A stretch of 61,209 nt of DNA from the NCBI RefSeq assembly GCF_900115345.1, contig NZ_FOWC01000027.1, positions 1 to 61,209 of the forward strand, in the 5' to 3' direction. Every line of letters begins with the position of its first letter. Position 1 is the stretch's first letter. The position numbers and the translations under genes are program-made. The notes below the pieces were generated by a model. It was not told the origin of the DNA, made no database searches, and was given only the letters and a program-made list of their open reading frames with translations. The stretch is from Amycolatopsis rubida (GTDB lineage Bacteria > Actinomycetota > Actinomycetes > Mycobacteriales > Pseudonocardiaceae). Shown in pieces: positions 16,572-25,203 of the stretch.

Positions 16572-17399
16572 TCAGCCCTTCTGCCACAACGCTGGCGCGT
16601 TGGGCGGTTCCCAGCCCTGCTGGGCGGTGTGGCCTTGCCGGCACACGTAGCTGACCCCGTTGAACGTGACGCGAGTGCCTGCGGGGTACGAGGTGCCCGC
16701 GGTCCAGGACGTCCCGCCGGGCTGACCGGTCGGCGACGTCGGACTCGTCGTGGGCCCGCCGGTCGGCGTCTGCTGGACGTTGAGCACGAAGTCGAACGCG
16801 GCCTCCTTGGCGTTGTTCGGAGCGTCGCGGACGGTCATGAGCAGCCGCGAGTCGAAGATCGTGTCGGTGTTGTTCCGCGGCTCGCCCGGGAAGTACAGCT
16901 GGGTCGTCAGGATCGGCTCCCCGGGGGCCTGGACCTTGACGTGGATGTGCCGCGTCCGGCCGGGGTAGAGGCCGGGCACGATCGTGGACAGCTTGAACTC
17001 GCCGAGGTCGTTCGTGTACTGGTGGCCGCGGAAGGTGTAGCCGACGTTGTCGTAGGCGCCGTTGACGTCTGCCTGCCAGAAGTCCAGCAGCGCGCGGCCG
17101 ATCGGCTGGCAGGACAACCCGAAGACGTAGCCGCTCACGGTGAGCCGCTGGCCTGGGGTGTTCTGGTCGACGAGCACGCCGCGCTCGGGCGAGTTCGGCT
17201 TGAAGTACGGGCCCTCGATCTGGTCGACGGTCGGTTCGTCGCCGTCGTGGCAGTACGGGGTCGGCTCGACCTTCTGCCCGCCCGCGAAGTTCGTGCGGGC
17301 CAGGGCGGGACCGCCGACGAGTGCGACCGGTGCGGCGACTCCGGCGGCCAGCGCGGCCTTGAGCACTGCCTTGCGGCTGAACTTTCTGTCTTCGTCCAT
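16572..17399 (-). CDS. Secreted intradiol ring-cleavage dioxygenase fused to a CBM5/12-type binding module
   Basis: A 275-residue exported enzyme. The N-terminus (RKFSRKAVLKAALAAGVAAP, then an Ala/Val/Gly-rich stretch) resembles a Tat signal with a non-classical R-K pair. The dioxygenase domain spans about 45-210. Its predicted Fe(III) ligands are Tyr116 (GAYDN), Tyr145 (PGLYPG), His151 and His153 (RHIHVKV). A Pro/Thr/Ser linker leads to a C-terminal module at 231-275 (YPAGTRVTFNGVSYVCRQGH and GWEPPNAPALWQ), typical of chitin/cellulose-binding CBM5/12. The family opens catechol-type rings with O2. A Streptomyces enzyme of this architecture has been described as lignin-associated. The AraC gene lies 50 bases upstream on the same strand. 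Confidence 0.9.
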   Translation of the reverse strand: MDEDRKFSRKAVLKAALAAGVAAPVALVGGPALARTNFAGGQKVEPTPYCHDGDEPTVDQIEGPYFKPNSPERGVLVDQNTPGQRLTVSGYVFGLSCQPIGRALLDFWQADVNGAYDNVGYTFRGHQYTNDLGEFKLSTIVPGLYPGRTRHIHVKVQAPGEPILTTQLYFPGEPRNNTDTIFDSRLLMTVRDAPNNAKEAAFDFVLNVQQTPTGGPTTSPTSPTGQPGGTSWTAGTSYPAGTRVTFNGVSYVCRQGHTAQQGWEPPNAPALWQKG

Positions 17400-17449
17400 G
17401 CCTGCTCCTCGGTGGGGGCTCGGGATTCCCCTCGACGGTAGGGAGGAGA

Positions 17450-18385
17450 TCAGCCCGCGGCGATGGACGGAGTCATGCAGTCGTGGTGAATCTTCGGGGC
17501 GGTGTCGCCGGTCCGGCGGAATCCGCCGGGGCTCAACCCGGTTTCGCGCCGGAAGAACCGGCAAAAGTAGGCCGGATCGGCGAATCCGACGCGGCTGGCC
17601 ACCTGCCGCACGGACAGATTCGTCCGCAGCAGGAACCGTTTCGCCTCCTGAGTCCGCGCTTCGCGGACCAGTTCCGCCGCGGTGCGCCCGGTTGCCGCCT
17701 TGACGGCCTCGGTGAGGTAGCCGGGAGTGACGCCGAGCCGTTCGGCGTGCGCGCGCACCGACCAGAGTCCCAGCTCGGATTTTTCGGCCTGCTGCGCGAA
17801 TTCCGCCGCTACCGCGCGGGCGCGGGCGGGCGCCGGCGCGGGCGGGATCCCGGGGAGCCGTCCGGCGCGCACGATCAGCACGTGCAGCAGCGCGCGCAGC
17901 ACGGATTCGCCGTCCTCGCCGCCGCGGCGGAATTCCTCCTCGAGTTCGGCGATCAGCCGCGCGGTCCGGTCGTGCTCGGTCCGGTCCAGTTGCAGCCACG
18001 GCCGTTCGCGCAGCCTGCGCAGGGTTTCGCGGTCGGCCGGATGGTCGAAGAGGAAATCGTCGGTGAACAGCACGAGCGATCCGGCGAGTTCGCTCGCCTC
18101 CCAGTGGTGCACCTGGCCCGGTGTGACGACGCCGAGGTGCGGCGGGCGCAGCTCCCACCGCGTCAGGTCGACCACGTGCGCGCCGGTCCCTCCGGTGACG
18201 AGCACGATTTCGTGGAAAGTGTGCCGGTGCGGGAATTCCGCCCGCGACAACGGTCCGACCGCGTCGAAAGACCCGACCGCGAACGGCACCGCGCCGGGTG
18301 CGGGCACCTCAAGCCGGTGCAGCGGAAGTTCACCGGTTTTGACCGGTCGGCAGCACATTCCCGGGGGCACCGTCGTCCCTCGCAT
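17450..18385 (-). CDS. AraC family regulator with cupin sensor domain
   Basis: A 311-residue protein. The N-terminal cupin-type ligand domain includes EFPHRHTFHEIVLVTGGTG, and the C-terminal double helix-turn-helix includes RFLLRTNLSVRQVASRVGFA and DPAYFCRFFRRETGLSPGGF. The ATG at 18385 gives a normal AraC length. It lies immediately upstream of, and on the same strand as, the secreted dioxygenase gene, so it may activate that gene in response to an aromatic or sugar ligand. That role is inferred from position only. Confidence 0.88.
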   Translation of the reverse strand: MRGTTVPPGMCCRPVKTGELPLHRLEVPAPGAVPFAVGSFDAVGPLSRAEFPHRHTFHEIVLVTGGTGAHVVDLTRWELRPPHLGVVTPGQVHHWEASELAGSLVLFTDDFLFDHPADRETLRRLRERPWLQLDRTEHDRTARLIAELEEEFRRGGEDGESVLRALLHVLIVRAGRLPGIPPAPAPARARAVAAEFAQQAEKSELGLWSVRAHAERLGVTPGYLTEAVKAATGRTAAELVREARTQEAKRFLLRTNLSVRQVASRVGFADPAYFCRFFRRETGLSPGGFRRTGDTAPKIHHDCMTPSIAAG

Positions 18386-18459
18386 CAGTCCGTCCTTTTC
18401 GCCGGTTTCGGAACGAAAAGTCTAGACCAATTTCGCTGCGGACACCTCCGCCGGAAGTA

Positions 18460-18996
18460 TCAGTAACTCGGTGGAGTGACGCTCACCAGGAAGCGGGCGG
18501 TGGTCCGGCCGTCGTTGCGGAAGCGGTGCGGGATGGTCGAATCGAAGTGGCAGCTGTCGCCGGTCTTGAGCACGTGCGTCTGCTCGCCGACCTGGACGGT
18601 GAGCCGTCCGGCGATGACCACCACGCATTCCTCGGACGGATGCGAGCGCAGTTCGTCGGACGAGACCCCGCCGGGTTCGAGCACGCCTTCGAGCACCTCG
18701 AGCTTCGCGCCGCCCGGCGAGGCGCGGGTGTAGGTGATCGCGTGGTGCGGCGAGGAGATCCGGTACCGGTCGTCGTGCCGGATCACCGCGACGGTTTCCT
18801 CGTCCGGCTCCTGGAACAGGCTGAACAGCGGAATGTCGAGCACCTCGGCGATCCGCCGCATGGTTTCCAGGCTGGGGTCGGTGACGCCCCGCTCGACCTG
18901 GCTGATCAACCCGGTCGACACTCCCGCCTGGTCGGCAAGCTGGCGCACGGTCAGCCCGCGCAGGGTGCGGAACTCGCGGATCCTCGTCACGGTCAC
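18460..18996 (-). CDS. XRE regulator with C-terminal cupin domain
   Basis: A 178-residue HTH-cupin protein of the PuuR/SutR type. The helix-turn-helix is at about 12-45 (LTVRQLADQAGVSTGLISQV then ERGVTDPSLETM), and the cupin at about 100-175 (HPSEECVVVIAGRLTVQVGE). I chose the GTG at 18996 because a longer start at 19035 would overlap the transporter stop. GATAAT lies seven bases before that GTG, so a leaderless transcript is possible. It is the third gene of a DUF3311-transporter-regulator run and probably senses the transported compound or a breakdown product. Confidence 0.85.
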   Translation of the reverse strand: MTVTRIREFRTLRGLTVRQLADQAGVSTGLISQVERGVTDPSLETMRRIAEVLDIPLFSLFQEPDEETVAVIRHDDRYRISSPHHAITYTRASPGGAKLEVLEGVLEPGGVSSDELRSHPSEECVVVIAGRLTVQVGEQTHVLKTGDSCHFDSTIPHRFRNDGRTTARFLVSVTPPSY

Positions 18997-19009
18997 CCGA
19001 TCATTATCG

Positions 19010-20515
19010 TCAAACGGTGCTTCGGCGCAGGTCACCGGCCTCCGCGGGTCCCGCTGGGCGGTCCCCCGCCCCGACCTCGACCGCGGTTCGCGAGGGCGGC
19101 CGGGTCACCAGGCTGACCGCCACCGTCACGATCAGGTTGACGACGAGCGCGGGCAATCCGACGACGGTTCCCGCCGGCATGGTGTGCGCGACGAGCGAGC
19201 CGAGCGCGGGCACACCGACGATCAGTCCGCCGCACAACGCACCCGCCGCCAGCCCTGGCGCGGTGACCCGGCGCCACAGCATCGAAAGGAACAGCGCGGG
19301 AGCCAGCTGTCCGACGGCGCTGTACACGTTCGTCATGATGCTCAACAGCTTTTCGTTGCTGTGTGCGACAAGAAGTACGGAAAGCGCGGTGAAAACGAGA
19401 ACTCCCACGCGCATCGCAGTCAGCGACGAGGCCCATCTCGCCGACCGGGCCCCGAGCACGTTGCGGGTGAACAGACTGCTGGCCGCGAGCACCAGCACCG
19501 CGGTCGGCACCAGCGCGACGAGAATGCCCGCGCCGCCGAGCAGTCCGATGACCCATTCCGGGTACTTCTCGCGGACGAAAATGAGCAACGACGCGTTGGC
19601 CTGTTTGCCGGTCAGCTTCGGCAGTGCGAGCACCGCGGCGAGCGCGATCATCACGATCAGGACGTAGAACAGCGAATACAGCGGCTGGACCACCTGATTG
19701 CGACGGATCGTCGCGACGTCCTTCGCGCTGTAGGACACCTGGAACATGTGCGGCAGCGCGAACGAGCCCAGTGGCGTGAGCAGCAGGAAACTCATCCACC
19801 ACCAGGTGTTCGTGGCCGTCGACCCGTGGAGTCCGGGCAGTGTCGCGCCGCTCGGATGCGCTTGTTTCATCGCGTCGAACACGCCCAGCGGACCGCTGAC
19901 GCCTGCCGCGTCCGCCGCGCCGATCGCGACCACGAGCAGGATCGCGATCAGCAGCACGTCCTTGACGATCGCGGTGAACGCGGCACTGCGCATCCCGCCG
20001 ACCAGTACGAATCCGGCGACCAGCACCCCGCCGGCGATGACGTAGGCCAGCGACGGGACCTCGCTGCCGAACAGGCTCGCCAGGATCAGGCTGAGCCCGG
20101 TCAACTGGACCTGCGCGTACAGCAGCAACGCGACGATGCCGAAGACCGCGACCAGGCCGCCGAACCAGCGGGCTTCGAAGCGGGTGGTGAAGTAGTCGGC
20201 CATGGTGACCAGGCCGTGCTGCTTGCCCGCGCGCCAGATCTTCGGCACCACCCAATAGCCGACCGCCGCGGTCAGCACGACCGTGCCGAGGACGTAGAAC
20301 CCGGGCGCGCCGTCGCTGAACACGCCCTGTGACGCGCCGAGCAGCGCGAACGTGGTGAACGTTTCGCCGACCAGCAGGAACCAGAACAGCCAGGTGCCGA
20401 ACCGGCGTCCGCCGACGGACCATTCCTGCAGATTCATCGCCCGGCCGCGCGCGGCGGCGACGGTGCCCCAGACGATCGAGCCGACCGCGATGAGAAGAGC
20501 GAGCGCCAGTGCCAT
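19010..20515 (-). CDS. Sodium:solute symporter family transporter
   Basis: A 501-residue SSS-family permease with about thirteen hydrophobic segments. It begins with MALALALLIAVGSIVWGT and contains the family pattern EWSVGGRRFGTWLFWFLLVG and ADYFTTRFEARWFGG. It resembles actinobacterial monocarboxylate or amino-acid symporters, but substrate cannot be read from sequence. The start lies four bases after the DUF3311 stop, and the two are almost always paired. A cupin regulator follows, and a PLP enzyme plus amidohydrolase diverge upstream. Confidence 0.9.
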   Translation of the reverse strand: MALALALLIAVGSIVWGTVAAARGRAMNLQEWSVGGRRFGTWLFWFLLVGETFTTFALLGASQGVFSDGAPGFYVLGTVVLTAAVGYWVVPKIWRAGKQHGLVTMADYFTTRFEARWFGGLVAVFGIVALLLYAQVQLTGLSLILASLFGSEVPSLAYVIAGGVLVAGFVLVGGMRSAAFTAIVKDVLLIAILLVVAIGAADAAGVSGPLGVFDAMKQAHPSGATLPGLHGSTATNTWWWMSFLLLTPLGSFALPHMFQVSYSAKDVATIRRNQVVQPLYSLFYVLIVMIALAAVLALPKLTGKQANASLLIFVREKYPEWVIGLLGGAGILVALVPTAVLVLAASSLFTRNVLGARSARWASSLTAMRVGVLVFTALSVLLVAHSNEKLLSIMTNVYSAVGQLAPALFLSMLWRRVTAPGLAAGALCGGLIVGVPALGSLVAHTMPAGTVVGLPALVVNLIVTVAVSLVTRPPSRTAVEVGAGDRPAGPAEAGDLRRSTV

Positions 20516-20519
20516 CGCG

Positions 20520-20738
20520 TCACACCCGGTCCAGGTCGCCGCGGCGGCGGTCGATCGCGTAGACGAGACCGATCGCGCCCGAGCCGATCAGCACGCCCGC
20601 GGTCATCCACACCAGCAGGAACGGGATCGAGCCGAAGACGTAGCCGATCCGGTTGACCAGCGGGATCGCCGCGACGCACCACGCGAACGGGACGACGAGC
20701 AGCAGCCAGTGCCATCGGCGTTTTCCGGGTCGGGTCAT
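20520..20738 (-). CDS. DUF3311 small membrane protein, partner of the symporter
   Basis: A 72-residue protein with two transmembrane helices (HWLLLVVPFAWCVAAIPLVN and FGSIPFLLVWMTAGVLIGSG) separated by a short loop. DUF3311 proteins are usually encoded just before SSS transporters and are thought to support them. The ATG at 20738 follows GCTGAGGAGCGATC, with GAGGAG as ribosome-binding site. It is the first gene of the minus-strand operon. Confidence 0.88.
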   Translation of the reverse strand: MTRPGKRRWHWLLLVVPFAWCVAAIPLVNRIGYVFGSIPFLLVWMTAGVLIGSGAIGLVYAIDRRRGDLDRV

Positions 20739-20811
20739 GATCGCTCCTCAGCTACCCGCGTCGCCATGTTCAGCCTGGATGAATGTGCATCAGTGTGAGC
20801 GATGAGTTGTG

Positions 20812-20843
20812 TCGCGTCAATGACGACAATCGGGGTGACGCGA
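20812..20843. promoter_or_regulatory. Nested inverted repeats in the divergent promoter region
   Basis: TCGCGTCA (20812-20819) and TGACGCGA (20836-20843) form an 8-bp inverted repeat 16 bp apart. Inside it CGTCA-A-TGACG (20815-20825) is a perfect 11-bp dyad, so TGACG half-sites recur. The site lies between the transporter operon and the PLP enzyme gene. The cupin-XRE protein is the natural candidate to bind it. Confidence 0.5.
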
Positions 20844-20911
20844 GAGAGGCTTGCGCAGTGGAAGTGCGCGCTGTTCACTGTGGCTGACGGCAGCTCTCGC
20901 GGAGGTGACTC

Positions 20912-22048
20912 GTGGATCCCGACCGGTTCCGTGCCCAGTTCCCCAGTTTGGCCGACACCACGCACCTGGCTTCGTGTAGTCAGGGCGCGGTTTCCGCGCA
21001 GGTCACCGCGGCGTTGGGGGAGCTGGCGTATTCGCTGCGCGACCAGGGTGCGCCGTGGGGTCCGTGGATGACTGAAGTCGAGCGCTTGCGCACTGCCGCG
21101 GCAGGTTTCCTCCACGCGCAACCGGACGAGATCGCTTTGGTGCCCTCTGCGTCGCACGCCGCTTTCCAGGCGGTCAACGCGGTCGACTTCGACGACGGCG
21201 GCGTGATTGTGTCGATGGCGTCGGAATTTCCGAGCGTCGGACAGGTGCTGCACGCGCGACGTCCGGCGCGCGAGCAGATGCGGTGGGTCAGCCAGGACGC
21301 GATGCGTTCGCTCGGCGTGATCGAGGCTTACCGCGCCAAGATCGACTCGTCGACTCGGCTCGTTTCGATTCCGTTCGCCTTGTACACCAATGGTTCCTTG
21401 CAACCGGTGAACGAGATCGCCAAGCACGCGCGGGCGGTCGGCGCCCGAGTTCTGGTCGATGCCTATCAGGCGGCCGGCGTCGTCCCCGTCGACCTCACGC
21501 GACTGGACTGCGACTACCTGATCACCGGCACCCTCAAGTATTTGCTCGGCCTGCCCGGAATCGCGGTGCTGTTCGCCCGCTCCGGCGTCGAAGACCACCA
21601 GCCGCCGCGGATGACCGGCTGGTTCGGCCGCGTCGATCCGTTCGACTTCGACCCCGCGCTCCTCGACGTCCCGGCCAGCGCCCGCCGCTTCGAATCCGGC
21701 ACCCCCGGAATCCCCGCCGCCTACGCCGCCCGAGCAGGCATCGAAGCCCTCAGCCAACTCGACCCCGGGCCAGCCTGGGCGCACGTCGAACGCCTGGTCG
21801 CGGAAACGACCGAACGCCTCGCCGCCGCGGGCGAAACGCTGAACGGGCCCGCTCCCGACGCTCGCCCCGGCCCGCAAGTCGCACTGGTCGACGCCGATCC
21901 CGTTGCCCTGGCGGACTTCCTGGCCGCCCGCCGCATCGTCACCGCGCCACGCGGATCGAACCTCCGGATCTCCTTCCATTGCTACAACACCATCGACGAC
22001 ATCGACCGCCTGTGCACGGCGCTCGCGGAATACCGGAGGCACGCATGA
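20912..22048 (+). CDS. Class V aminotransferase-fold PLP enzyme
   Basis: A 378-residue fold-type I PLP enzyme of the class V group, which includes cysteine desulfurases, kynureninase and isopenicillin-N epimerase-like proteins. The PLP-binding aspartate is Asp183 (VLVDAYQAAG), and the Schiff-base lysine is Lys209 (TGTLKYLLG). No reactive cysteine of a desulfurase loop is evident. The GTG at 20912 follows CGGAGGTGACTC. The stop overlaps the amidohydrolase ATG, so the two enzymes likely act in one catabolic pathway fed by the adjacent symporter. Confidence 0.85.
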   Translation: MDPDRFRAQFPSLADTTHLASCSQGAVSAQVTAALGELAYSLRDQGAPWGPWMTEVERLRTAAAGFLHAQPDEIALVPSASHAAFQAVNAVDFDDGGVIVSMASEFPSVGQVLHARRPAREQMRWVSQDAMRSLGVIEAYRAKIDSSTRLVSIPFALYTNGSLQPVNEIAKHARAVGARVLVDAYQAAGVVPVDLTRLDCDYLITGTLKYLLGLPGIAVLFARSGVEDHQPPRMTGWFGRVDPFDFDPALLDVPASARRFESGTPGIPAAYAARAGIEALSQLDPGPAWAHVERLVAETTERLAAAGETLNGPAPDARPGPQVALVDADPVALADFLAARRIVTAPRGSNLRISFHCYNTIDDIDRLCTALAEYRRHA

Positions 22049-23283
22049 TCCTCACCGCCGCGCGGCTGCTGACCGATGCGTCCGCCCCGCTGATCCACGA
22101 CGCCGCCGTCGCCGTCTCAAATGGCGTGCTCACCTATGCCGGACCACGGAAATCCGCTCCGGACGGCCTGGCGACCGACCTCGGCGACGTCACCCTGATG
22201 CCCGGATTGATCGACTGTCACGTCCACCTCTGCCAGGACCCGGGTTCCGGCGAAGTCACCCTGGAAATGTCCAGCGATCACGACGCACTGAGCCGCCGGA
22301 TGATCGCCAACGCGCAGCGATTGCTGGACGCCGGGGTCACCACCGCCCGCGACCTGGGCGCACCCGGCACCCTGGGCACCCGGGTACGGGACCGCCTTGC
22401 CGCCACCCCGAACGCCACCCCTCGAATCCTCGCCGCGAACGCTCCGATCACCGTCACCGGCGGCCACGCCGCGTCCATGGGCGGCATCGCGGACGGTGTC
22501 GACCAGGTCCGTGCGACGGTCGAACAGCACGCGGAGGACGGCGTCGACCTGATCAAAGTCATGACCACCGGCGGCTTCATGACCCCCGGCAGCCATCCGT
22601 CGGAAGCGCGCTACACCGTGGACGAGCTGACCGCTTTGGTGGCCGAAGCACACGCCCGTTCGTTGCCGGTCACGACGCACGCGCTGGGCGTCGAAGGCAT
22701 CGAACGAGCCGTGCTCGCCGGAGTCGACTGCATCGAACACTGTGGCTGGGTCACCCGTACTGGTACGGAATTCGATCCGCGAATCGCCGAGATGATCGTT
22801 TTACGTGGCATCGCCGTGAGCCCGACCATGAACACCGCCTGCACCGCGGCGGACTACATGTGCCCGTGGGACGAGCGCGACGCCGTAGTCGGCAACCTGC
22901 GCGCCCTGATCTCCCTGGGAGCCATCATCGTCGCCGGAACCGACGCCGGAATCCCGTTAGTGCATTTCGAACGCTACGCCGACTGCCTGGACACCTTCGC
23001 CGAAGCCGGAATGACCCCGCGGCAAGCGATCGCCAGCGCCACCTCGGTCGCCGCCGGCGTATGCGGCCTGGCGGACGTAACCGGTCGGTTGGCGCCCGGC
23101 CTCCGCGCGGACGTCATCGCGGTGGACGGCGACCCGACCGAGTCGCTGGCCTCGCTGCACCACCCGCGTTTCGTCCTGGCTGACGGTCTTCGCCACGAAA
23201 TTCGCGGCACCGACCTGGGAACCGGCGATTCGGCCGCTCGGGAGCGAATCCGCCGAAACCTCGAACAGGGAGCCGGACGATGA
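22045..23283 (+). CDS. Amidohydrolase family metal-dependent hydrolase
   Basis: A 412-residue amidohydrolase of the imidazolonepropionase/prolidase-like branch. Metal ligands appear as His59 and His61 (LIDCHVHLCQ), a probable carbamylated lysine in DGVDLIKVMTTGG, histidines in TTHALG and CIEHCGW, and the aspartate in VAGTDAG. It would hydrolyse an amide, cyclic amide or dipeptide. It is coupled to the PLP enzyme by a 4-base ATGA overlap, and a HAD-type gene follows 35 bases later. Confidence 0.88.
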   Translation: MILTAARLLTDASAPLIHDAAVAVSNGVLTYAGPRKSAPDGLATDLGDVTLMPGLIDCHVHLCQDPGSGEVTLEMSSDHDALSRRMIANAQRLLDAGVTTARDLGAPGTLGTRVRDRLAATPNATPRILAANAPITVTGGHAASMGGIADGVDQVRATVEQHAEDGVDLIKVMTTGGFMTPGSHPSEARYTVDELTALVAEAHARSLPVTTHALGVEGIERAVLAGVDCIEHCGWVTRTGTEFDPRIAEMIVLRGIAVSPTMNTACTAADYMCPWDERDAVVGNLRALISLGAIIVAGTDAGIPLVHFERYADCLDTFAEAGMTPRQAIASATSVAAGVCGLADVTGRLAPGLRADVIAVDGDPTESLASLHHPRFVLADGLRHEIRGTDLGTGDSAARERIRRNLEQGAGR

Positions 23284-23318
23284 CAGAATGAAAGATCCGC
23301 TGTCCGGAGGGGGACTTG

Positions 23319-23969
23319 ATGCTTTTCGACTGGACGCCACAGGCTGTGGTCTTCGACTGCGACGGCCTGCTGATGGACACCGAACCCTGCTGGTCCGTCG
23401 CCGAAACCGAGCTTTTCGCCCGTCGTGGCCTTCCGTTCGGGCCGGAGCAGAAGGCGCTGGTCATCGGCAAGTCGGTCGCTGCGGCGGCCGGCACGATGGC
23501 CGACGTGTTCGGCGAACCGGGCAACGGTCCCGCGATCGCGGACGAACTGCTGGCCATGGTGACCGACGTGGTATCCGCCAAAGCCGAAGCGATGCCCGGA
23601 GCCCACGAGCTGGTCGAACTGGCCGCCGCCGCGGTGCCGGTCGCCGTGGCCAGCAATTCGCCCCGCGCGCTCCTGGAAGCCGCGTTGAAGCGAGGCGGCT
23701 TCGAGTTCTCGATCAGCGTGGCCGCCGACGAGGTCGCCGCGCCTAAGCCGGCTCCGGAGATCTACCTGACGTCCTGCGCCCGGCTGGGCGTGGCTCCGGC
23801 GTCGGCCCTCGCGTTCGAGGACTCGATGACCGGCCTGCGGTCCGCCCGCGCCGCTGGCGTGCCAGTGGTCGGCGTCCCGACGCTGTCCGGCACCGAATTT
23901 CCGGCCGACGTCGTGGTCCCGTCCCTGCGAGACGCGGACCTCCTGTCCTGGATCCGGCGGTGGCGCTAA
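23319..23969 (+). CDS. HAD superfamily hydrolase, phosphatase-like
   Basis: A 216-residue HAD protein. Motif I is VFDCDGLLMD with Asp13 as nucleophile and Asp15 as acid/base. Motif II is VASNSPR, a lysine stands in AAPKPAPEIYL, and motif IV is FEDSMTG. A helical cap at 25-90 suggests a small phosphorylated metabolite, as in beta-phosphoglucomutase-like enzymes. I chose the ATG at 23319, six bases after GGAGGGG, over the TTG just upstream. It may be the last gene of the PLP-amidohydrolase operon. Confidence 0.85.
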   Translation: MLFDWTPQAVVFDCDGLLMDTEPCWSVAETELFARRGLPFGPEQKALVIGKSVAAAAGTMADVFGEPGNGPAIADELLAMVTDVVSAKAEAMPGAHELVELAAAAVPVAVASNSPRALLEAALKRGGFEFSISVAADEVAAPKPAPEIYLTSCARLGVAPASALAFEDSMTGLRSARAAGVPVVGVPTLSGTEFPADVVVPSLRDADLLSWIRRWR

Positions 23970-24060
23970 CCACGCCTCGCGCCCACGTGAAGACCCGCCC
24001 GTCTCGTGATTGACTGGCGCGCATGGCCGTACTTCCGCATCCGAGCGCTCGGGGTCCGCG

Positions 24061-25203
24061 GTGACCTCCGAACCGGCTGCGGCAACCCGTCCGCGCAACC
24101 GCAAGCAGCTCATCGTCGAAGCGGCGGGCCGCGCCTTCAGCGAGCGCGGCTACCACGCGGCGTCCATGGAGGAAATCGCCGCCGCCGTCGGGATCACCGC
24201 CGCGGCGCTGTACCGGCATTTCCCGAACAAGTACGCCCTCTTCACCGAATGCGCCAACGTGATGGCAGACCGCCTCGTCGCCGCCCTCGACGCGGTGCCC
24301 GCTGCCGCACCAGCCGCAGACGTCCTCCGCCCACTGGCCCGGGTCACGCTCGCCCATCGCGAGTCCGGCGGCTTGTACCGCTGGGAAGCCCGCTACCTCG
24401 ACCGGGCGGACCGTCGCGTGCTGAGCGCGAAATTCGCCCAAGTGGTCGCGCGCGTGACCGAGGCGGTGCAGCAGTCCCCGGACGCGGACCTCCGAGCCGT
24501 AGCCGCACTCGGCGCGATCGGCTCGATCACCATGCACCGCACGTCGATCGCCCACCACCGCGCGGAGAACTTGCTGACCGAATCCGCCCTCCGCCTTGCC
24601 ACCGCAACGATCACCCCGACCGCGTCCTCGGTTGAGTTGCCCGCCCAGCCCGTCGCACGAACTCGCCGCGCGCAGATCCTCGCCGCCGCAGTGCCGTTGT
24701 TCGAGCGCGACGGGTTCGCGAACGTCACGAACGCCCGAATCGCCGAGGCGGTGGGCTTGGTGCCTTCCGCGCTCTACCGCCATTTCCCCAACAAAGCCGA
24801 AATCCTGGCCGCCGCCTGCCTGCAAGCCGCGGGACTTCTGTCGGAAGCCGTCGAACAAAACCTCCGCGGCACTACCGGCGCGCAAGCCCTGCCCGTTCTG
24901 GCCGCGACCTACGTGGCGTACAGCTTCGAACACACCGCCCTGACCAACGTCGCCGCCGCCGAGCTAGGCGGTCTGCCCGCCGCGTTGCAACGTCCGCTGA
25001 TCCTCGCCCAACGCGAGCACATCGCCGTCTGGGAACAACAACTTCGCCTGGCCCGGCCGGATTTGGACGCGCACCAAGCCCGCGTGCTGGTGCACGCGGG
25101 CTTCGGCGCGGTAGTCGAAACCGGCCGGCGGCTGCGGTGGGAGGACACCCCCGGCCACCGCGCCGCCGCTACCGCTTTCCTGCTGAGCGCACTGGGACTC
25201 TAG
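24061..25203 (+). CDS. Tandem TetR regulator with two DNA-binding domains
   Basis: A 380-residue protein built from two full TetR units. The first helix-turn-helix is SMEEIAAAVGITAAALYRHF (about 35-54). The second, near residues 220-245, is NARIAEAVGLVPSALYRHFP. Each is followed by its own helical domain, so one chain looks like a covalently joined TetR dimer. Single-chain TetR pairs occur in actinobacteria but are a minority. The GTG at 24061 is preferred; a TTG at 24010 is also in frame. Its stop shares the palindrome CTAG with the stop of the convergent lcp gene. Its target is not evident. Confidence 0.85.
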   Translation: MTSEPAAATRPRNRKQLIVEAAGRAFSERGYHAASMEEIAAAVGITAAALYRHFPNKYALFTECANVMADRLVAALDAVPAAAPAADVLRPLARVTLAHRESGGLYRWEARYLDRADRRVLSAKFAQVVARVTEAVQQSPDADLRAVAALGAIGSITMHRTSIAHHRAENLLTESALRLATATITPTASSVELPAQPVARTRRAQILAAAVPLFERDGFANVTNARIAEAVGLVPSALYRHFPNKAEILAAACLQAAGLLSEAVEQNLRGTTGAQALPVLAATYVAYSFEHTALTNVAAAELGGLPAALQRPLILAQREHIAVWEQQLRLARPDLDAHQARVLVHAGFGAVVETGRRLRWEDTPGHRAAATAFLLSALGL

